Shown here in pieces: positions 57,931 to 64,000 of a stretch of DNA of 64,000 nucleotides. A model generated the notes under the pieces. The model did not search any database and was not told the origin of the DNA. It saw nothing but the letters and a program-made list of their open reading frames with translations. Position 1 is the stretch's first letter; every line of letters starts with the position of its first letter. The stretch comes from Aquanectria penicillioides. Taxonomy: Eukaryota > Ascomycota > Sordariomycetes > Hypocreales > Nectriaceae. The stretch is from contig PYIU01000002.1 of the NCBI GenBank assembly GCA_003415625.1, positions 2,480,001-2,544,000 on the forward strand, in the 5' to 3' direction. Position numbers and translations under genes: made by a program.

Positions 57931-60433
57931 GGGCGAGCACTTGGCAGGATTCGAAAAGCATGCGCTCTAGTTCTGTTTTGGCATTTTTGAAGTGGTTTTG
58001 GAAGCACAGATGACGCATATATTCCCCCCAATGAATGGTTTGGCGTTCAGGATTTGGCCGTTTGATTTGCACCCTTGTTCTCGGCAGGATGATTCCCCAC
58101 GGCCTCGAGCTCTCTCTACCAACTATTTACCTTGGGCACCATGGCTAAGTGCCTTTCGACGATAATGATATCCAATGCGAGGAGGGCTAGCAAATGGCTA
58201 CGTAGGTCGGGGCACGCCACTTCGGAGCCCCTTGAGGCTTTTTAGGGCAAATTCGGACATGAGGACAGTAGATTTCCATGTCGAGGAACTGGGGTTCACG
58301 CAAGGCTAATGGGACTTTCGACTGCATGGGAGCTATTCCCGAGAGAGGACTAGAATACAACACAATATAGAGGGAAATCAAGGATCGTCATGTTTTGAAT
58401 GATTATTCTAATTGTGGAACAAACGTGTCATTGGTCTCTTCTAGTAGGATGAGCACCTCAGCCTAAGCTTTTTATTATCATTTACATGCACATGGCGACG
58501 GTGAGGCCCATGACGATAGGGCAAGTCACTGAGGAGCTCGAAGGTTCCATGAGAGTCTTAGTAGAGGGCCCGCAGGCAGGTGTGAGGCCTTCTGACAAGC
58601 AGCATTCGTGTGCAGTGCCTTCAATAAGTCGGATATCCACTACCATGTTGACACGCAACTAATAAACGGCAGATGGAGGGGGGTGCTCCCGCTCTTTCTC
58701 AAAGCAAAAGGTGGCTGGCTAGTGTACCTCACACAGCAGCGTGGATACTAGGACGTTGGACCACTAATACCTACAAGCCGAGTGGACAAGCAATGCTGGT
58801 GGAACACAAGCCATCGGCGCCCGCATGGATGCGTACGTTGGATGTATGTAGGTATGTATGGACGATGTACTGTACGGGATAGGGTACACTTTTTTTTCTT
58901 CCCTCCCCTGAAGGTGGGAGACCATTTCCTCAAGCAGGAGTTACGAAAGCCTATTTGCCTGCTGTTCGTGCTGATGTCGTGGCCAAGGCAAAAAGGGACT
59001 GAGATGTCAACGCAATTCGGTTCCACTTGGGGTCGTTTAGTTCCATCTAGCCAGCCGGGGCTGCCGGTGATGATGTTGGCAAACGTAACTGCAGGTACAG
59101 AAAGACGATGCGGCAATACCAGACAAGCCCGCAGGGAGACGGAGAGGACGAAAAAGGAGACTGCAGAGAAAGTGCCGAGCCGAAATCGAGGCGCCGTGAG
59201 GTACGAACGAGATGTGACTGGTTGCGGATGACTGGTTGGGAGGCGCCAAGCGGCCGATAAATGGGAGATGAAACGGGGGGCGACCAAGGTGAGCGAGCCC
59301 TCTCCCGGCCTGGCCTGGCCTGGCCTGGGGGAGCGCGACAAGGGGATGAGAGAAGGGTAAAGTGTGCTACGGATACAAGACGAACCAGAACCGACCCAAA
59401 TGCCACAGGGTCAGCCCAGGCGAGTGGGCTGGTGAAGGCGTCGGGGGCATCAGCCGTTGGGGGCGGCCGAGGATAGCCTGTCAAGGGTCGGTCCGTACGT
59501 GGATTATAAGTGGGCATGGGCCAAGGCTTTGGTTTGGTGGTGAGGACGAAGCAGCATGTATAATCAGAGAGACGTGGATGGAAAGGAGAGACGGTGAGGA
59601 ATGGTGACAGTAATGGGTGATGAATGCAACGCAAACACGACTTCGCGGGTGTGTGTACCAGTATGTATGTATGTACACGTACCAAAGGGAACACGGAGAC
59701 ACACCATCACGCACGCACAACACAAAGAGAAACCACCCCTCCCTTTCTTACTTGGTGTAAATGGCGTACGAACAACTTGCTTGCATATGTACGGGTAGGG
59801 GGAAATTGTAGGGCTTGTTTCAGCATCGTTGTTAGTAGATCCTCCGACGAGGCCGTGCCATGTCGTGATTGGCGAGCCCCTGCTGTGGGCACAAGGGGCA
59901 GCGTGTATCGAGCTGTCGCCAATGGGAACGTCTCCAGGGCATGTGTTGGGCTACGGAGAGAGATTGAGGATGAAAGAGAAGAGACGATGAGAAATGTCAA
60001 TGGAGAAGAAGAGAGAGACAGCGCAGCACAGTGGCATGTGGCAATGTACCGTACGTACCTTGCTTGGGGGCCGAAGGTAAGATAAGGTGAGCGTTGATTC
60101 AACATGCGGTTCAGAGTGGACGGCAATGGCGACGACGCCAAAGGCGGCTCTGCCGTGGCGTGCGAAAAAGAGCCAGGTAGACGTAGTTATGGATAAAGGA
60201 AGCGTCCAGTGTCAGACGTGTTGGTCTGATGATTGACCACGAAACCTTTAAGTGCATCTGGGGAACGGTGCTTGGCATAAGGTCCACGGTGTGGGCTTAT
60301 ATGATTGCCTGCTTCATAGGTAGGTAGTCATCGTAAATCCGCCGACGTCAGCAGTACAACGCGGCGATCCAGACCGGGCAAGTCGGATATCGAGTCAATC
60401 CGGTAGATATTCCGACCATGCTGTTCGTGCTCC

Positions 60434-60437
<4 letters not shown>

Positions 60438-60470
<33 letters not shown>
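60438..60470. repeat. (CT)n microsatellite, 33 bp
   Basis: Perfect CT dinucleotide run in the gene-free region. Confidence 0.95.
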
Positions 60471-60476
<6 letters not shown>

Positions 60477-60760
60477 ACGCATGGAACAGGGGTAAAAAAA
60501 AAGGTATGTATGGAAGGATCGGGGCTGGCAGGCTGCGCCATGCGTTGTCGCCCTCCCCCTCGGGCTGTATCGGCCCAAAAAGGAATAGGGGCACGCATAG
60601 AGGAGAGGCAGGGAATACGGGGTAGTGCGCACCACCACCTCCTCCTCCTCCCCCTAGCGCTGTACTTGAGCCCTGACGGAACACCTGTTGACAACTCGAT
60701 GGAGACGGTCGTCGTGGAGAACAGCGAAACGGACGGGAAATCAAGGAAAGGCCAGGCTAG

Positions 60761-60800
60761 GCAAGGCAAAGCAAAGCAAAGCAAAGCAAAGCAAGGTAAA
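60761..60800. repeat. (GCAAA)n microsatellite
   Basis: About seven near-perfect pentamer units; a (TTTGC)n tract occurs also near 30035. Confidence 0.9.
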
Positions 60801-61410
60801 GCAAGGCAGAGGAAACGGACATGGCCCCTACCTATATCAGTTACAGGATTAAGAATTTGAGGCGCAGTCGGGGAAGCATCCCGGCAATGATAGTGGTGAT
60901 ACTGAAGACAGCTGAAGACAGACAGGAGAAGAAACAAAACCAAAGATGGCACTTCCAGCCCTGAGACCCAGATCCAGACCCAGACCCGGACCCGGACCCG
61001 GACAGCTCAAGCTCACTCTGAATACACCTCGCTGCTGAGCAAACCGAACAAAAAAGAAAAAAGGCATGGGCGAAAAGGAAGGGGGCACGAAGGGGGCACG
61101 AGGGGCAGAGCCGAAGAAGGGAAAAAGAAATAAATATGGACCGTCCAATGTGCAGATGTGTTTCACACTGAGTCGAGAGCGAGGCTCTTACTACCTACCG
61201 ATCGATCCATGCGTGGGCACACGCGTTCCCTTGCTTTCTCGGATGGTTAGGGGACGAGGCGTGGTACCTAGAGATGGAGACGGTGGACACTCAGCTGGTC
61301 TGGCCACTCTCTCTCTCTCTCGACCGGTTAGACAAGAAATCTAAACCGAGGTGCGCTGACTTGGACACTCCACAATTCCAGTCAGTCAATCAATCAGTAC
61401 TGTACATAAC

Positions 61411-61431
61411 TTTTTTTTTTTTTTTTTTTTT
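61411..61431. repeat. T21 homopolymer tract
   Basis: Uninterrupted T run in the gene-free region. Confidence 0.95.
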
Positions 61432-62963
61432 CGTACCGACTAGGCGTTCCGACACCAGTAACAAGGCGAGTTGTGAGTGACAAAAGCGAGTGTGTCCATA
61501 AGACAGAGAGATACTTGCTCAATCAGGGATAACCCCACAAACCGCACACGCACAACACTGAGCTGCAAACAGCCAGCCCAGTTTTTTGGGTTTTTTGGGG
61601 GGTTTTTTTTTTATCTTTGGTCTCTTCCCTGTTCCGCATGAGGGCCGGTGCAACGGCTCTTGCCCCAGGGTGTCCATCTCCCCAATCTATTAGGTGCCGT
61701 TGTGCGCAAAACAAACCCAAACGGGTCAGAAGCAGGGCTGGTTCGTGAGTGCGCCCCGTAAGACGGGGGATGGATCGATGAATTCAACCCGTTGGTACAG
61801 TGATTGAGACAGGCCACTGCGCGACCAGTTGGAAAGCCGGAGCCAGCAAAGGGCCCTGCTGCGCTGCGCGGTGAAGCACCATCATGGCAGTGGAGGCGCT
61901 GAAGTGGCCCAGTTAGCCAGCTGTCCAGTGCTGCCTCCGGGGCACTCGTTAGCTGATTTCGTTGTCCGTATGCTGCCTAGGTAGGTAGTCCGTACAGGAG
62001 CTACAGTGCCTACAGTGCCCAGGTCCGGCCGTCCATGCCTTGCCCAGTAATGGGGACCTGCAGACTGGAGAGGCTGGCTGTGACTGTCTCGTCTTGTCTT
62101 GTTTCGTCTGCCCCGTCTCCTTCTCCCGCATTCTTCCCCTTCTCTCACTCCTCCACCACATTTTACCCCCCCAATTCCCTCTCTCCTCCTTCTCCCCTCC
62201 CCCCATATCGCGCGTCACCGTCTCCTTCTCCAGGCCCCCCCCCCCGATAAAAAAAAAAACTCCTTTTTTATCGTCTCCATGAGGCCTGTATATTGATCGT
62301 TACGTTACTTTGTTTGTGCCTCTTGTTTCCCCCCTCCCCTCCCCTTCTCTCTGTCTCTCTCTCCATCTCTCTGCCCCCTTCCCTTTTTTTCCCCTTCCTT
62401 TTTGGCATCTCCCTAGCCGCGGGCTCGGACGACGCACGCTGGGCGGCCACTCGACTCCTCAGTTAGCCTCTCTGGCCAACATCGCATCATTCGGCAACGT
62501 CGCTCCTCGTGTTTTTTTTTTCACACAGCCGTCCATCCACGCCCCGACCGGCCGTCGACATAGATCTCGACATCGACATTCGTCATCGTCCCGAAACCCC
62601 CGATCTCGTTCCTCTTCTACGAGCATCTCCTTGTAATACCGGCTCCTGGATCTCATTCCTGTTCGCACCGCGCTCCTTTGAACTCCCCCCCCCCCCCGTT
62701 TCCATCGCCCTCGAACGACCGTCGCCGCCAAACCACATCCCTCGGCGCACTGCATCATCCTGTACCATCCCTCGAGGAACGCTAGAAGCTGCTGCGCACC
62801 TGGACTTTCCTATTTCCTTCCAGCGCTTCGTCGGGTTCTAAAAGTAAAAAAAAGACGACTACGTCTCGATCCACGAGTCAATTCCCCCTTTGCGAATAAT
62901 ATCCAGTGTCCGGCCTGACACCTCCCGTGTCACTGTCTCATGAGGTCGGCTAGATAATTGATA

Positions 62964-64000
62964 ATGTCAACTGCCAGATCCGAACACTTGACTCGCGGCT
63001 ACTCCAACCAGTCTGCTAGTCAAACCCGTTCTGCCTCCCCTTCCGCAAATAACTCCCCCATCGACCCCCCTCTGCCATCCTCCAGGTCTCCTTTCAGCAT
63101 GTCCAGTGGCGGTCTTAACCCCTCTGGCAAGATGGCGAGCAACTCGCGATCCGGGGCTGGTTCTCCATCGCATGACATGGCTGGTTCCAGCCGCTTATTC
63201 TCCAAGAGGTTCGTCCAGTTCACTCCCTCCTTCCGCGAAAGCTTGACATGACTAACGCGAATTTCTTCCATGCAGAGCCCGCGAGATTCAGGCCCAGGAA
63301 GGCGTCCCGGGCATGCCGGGAAGCCTCTGGGGTGGCCCTCCCACCAGCGGAAACTCGACTCCCCTGCGTGAGAACATCCCCGAGTCCCCCACCGATGGCT
63401 TCCCCGACTTTGCTCAACTCCCCACCCCCGACACCATGCCTCAAACTAGGCGCGCCCGCGCAGGAACGGTCCCCTCTCGCTTTTCTCCCGGTGGTGCAGG
63501 CAACGGGCTACTAGGTGTCGCTGGCCTGGCCGCGAAGTCGGCCCGGCCTACGCCTTCTCAAAGCCCATTCAAGCAGTCGCCTTCCCCCAACCCCGAGCCT
63601 CCGGAGAGCTCGTCCAGCAGCTCGACTCTCCTTTCTCGCCTACGCGCCGGCTCCATGCCTCAGAGGAGCCAATTTGCACCCATTCCGGGAACGAACTCGC
63701 CTTTTGGTCCCTCCATCTTCAGCAGCTGGAACCCGGCTGGTGTCGGACGTGAGCGAGCTTCCACCCTTGCCAGCATTGCTAGTGTCGGCTCCAATGGTCC
63801 CAGTTCGCCTGCCCAGTCCCAGTTCTCCAAGGAAGGCGGCGCCGAGTCCGACGTCCACATGAGGACCCTCGATTATCTTGGACTTGCCGAGACTCCTCAG
63901 CCCCCCCGTGCTCAGTTGGCGACTCCGTACCTGGCCAATCTCGACTTCACCAAGCAATCCAGCCGCTTCCGATCCTACTCGGTCAACAACAAGGATAGAT
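62964..64000 (+). CDS. JSN1: Probable Jsn1-like PUF-family RNA-binding protein, N-terminal part only
   Basis: ATG 62964 (MSTARSEHLTRGYSN); exon 1 62964-63208, 67 bp intron (63209-63275, branch GACTAAC), exon 2 open to the window edge. The visible part, about 323 residues, is disordered and Ser/Pro-rich, with blocks that I recall from fungal Jsn1/Pumilio-type proteins: RRARAGTVPSRF, SARPTPSQSPFK, STLLSRLRAGSMPQR, SPFGPSIFSSWNP and VHMRTLDYLGLAETPQPPRA. The RNA-binding RRM or PUF repeats would lie beyond base 64000 and cannot be seen, so the family call rests on memory of the N-terminal blocks. Ser near RAGSMP and RAGTVP could be AGC-kinase sites. No frame break in the visible part. Confidence 0.55.

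Larger units (their letters stand above)
57931..62963. other. 5 kb gene-free region and leader of the PUF-type gene
   Basis: No coding sequence recognised on either strand. Holds (CT)n at 60438-60470, (GCAAA)n at 60761-60800, T21 at 61411-61431, aggtaggt motifs (60317-60327, 61976-61988) and a strongly pyrimidine-rich 700 bp (62100-62830) before the start codon at 62964. Confidence 0.6.

Noticed and set aside
60348..61166. Open frames over (CT)n and (GCAAA)n repeats
   Set aside because: Repeat translation only (Arg-Glu or Leu-Ser alternation).
1..64000. CRISPR arrays, bacterial promoters or operons
   Set aside because: Spliced eukaryotic genes throughout; no regularly spaced direct repeats with unique spacers.

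Overview
The window looks like nuclear DNA of a filamentous ascomycete, most likely a sordariomycete and probably Hypocreales. Genes are spliced with short GT-AG introns, mostly 50-130 bp, with CTRAC-type branch sites. Coding regions are GC-rich, intergenic stretches are long and full of homopolymers and microsatellites, and the gene set is typical of this group. There is no operon structure, CRISPR array, rRNA gene, convincing tRNA gene or autonomous transposon.

Layout: a PAS-domain kinase (PSK1-like, C-terminus cut by the window edge); a 5 kb gene-free stretch; an F-box/LRR protein (Pof2/Grr1-like), a bZIP factor, a HAD hydrolase and a histidine-phosphatase-like protein resembling the TFIIIC 55-kDa subunit (8.6-15.4 kb); a 6 kb gap; a SANT/Myb-like gene and IWR1 (21.7-25.7 kb); an AT-richer island with a decayed F-box-type pseudogene and a lone fragment of a secreted Cys-containing protein (26.8-29 kb); a CBM48 protein with ten 23-residue repeats, the mitochondrial helicase MRH4, an acidic nuclear-type protein and TIP41 (30.8-39 kb); a second AT-richer island with an unknown gene and a MITE-like element (39.3-42.1 kb); a compact housekeeping block of Aurora kinase, ATP23, PRO1, NIP7 and GRS1 (42.3-50.9 kb); CLA4 between two long gene-free regions; and the 5' part of a Jsn1/PUF-type gene at the right edge.

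The genes do not form a pathway, but several belong to growth and nutrient signalling or cell-cycle control (PSK1, TIP41, Aurora, CLA4, F-box protein). Others serve gene expression and translation (IWR1, TFIIIC-like, NIP7, GRS1) or mitochondria (MRH4, ATP23, GRS1 by an upstream start).

The most consequential observation is systematic. In at least six otherwise well conserved genes (F-box gene twice, TIP41, Aurora, NIP7, GRS1, CLA4), and probably two more, the reading frame is broken by exactly one missing base in a short C run (coding sense; G in one case). Restoring one base makes each total coding length divisible by three and rejoins the conserved domains. Several of these are essential in model fungi, so consensus error is far likelier than pseudogenisation. 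The most interesting genuine DNA structure is a 551 bp element with 92 bp terminal inverted repeats, next to a second nested palindrome, in the presumed promoter of the Aurora kinase gene.
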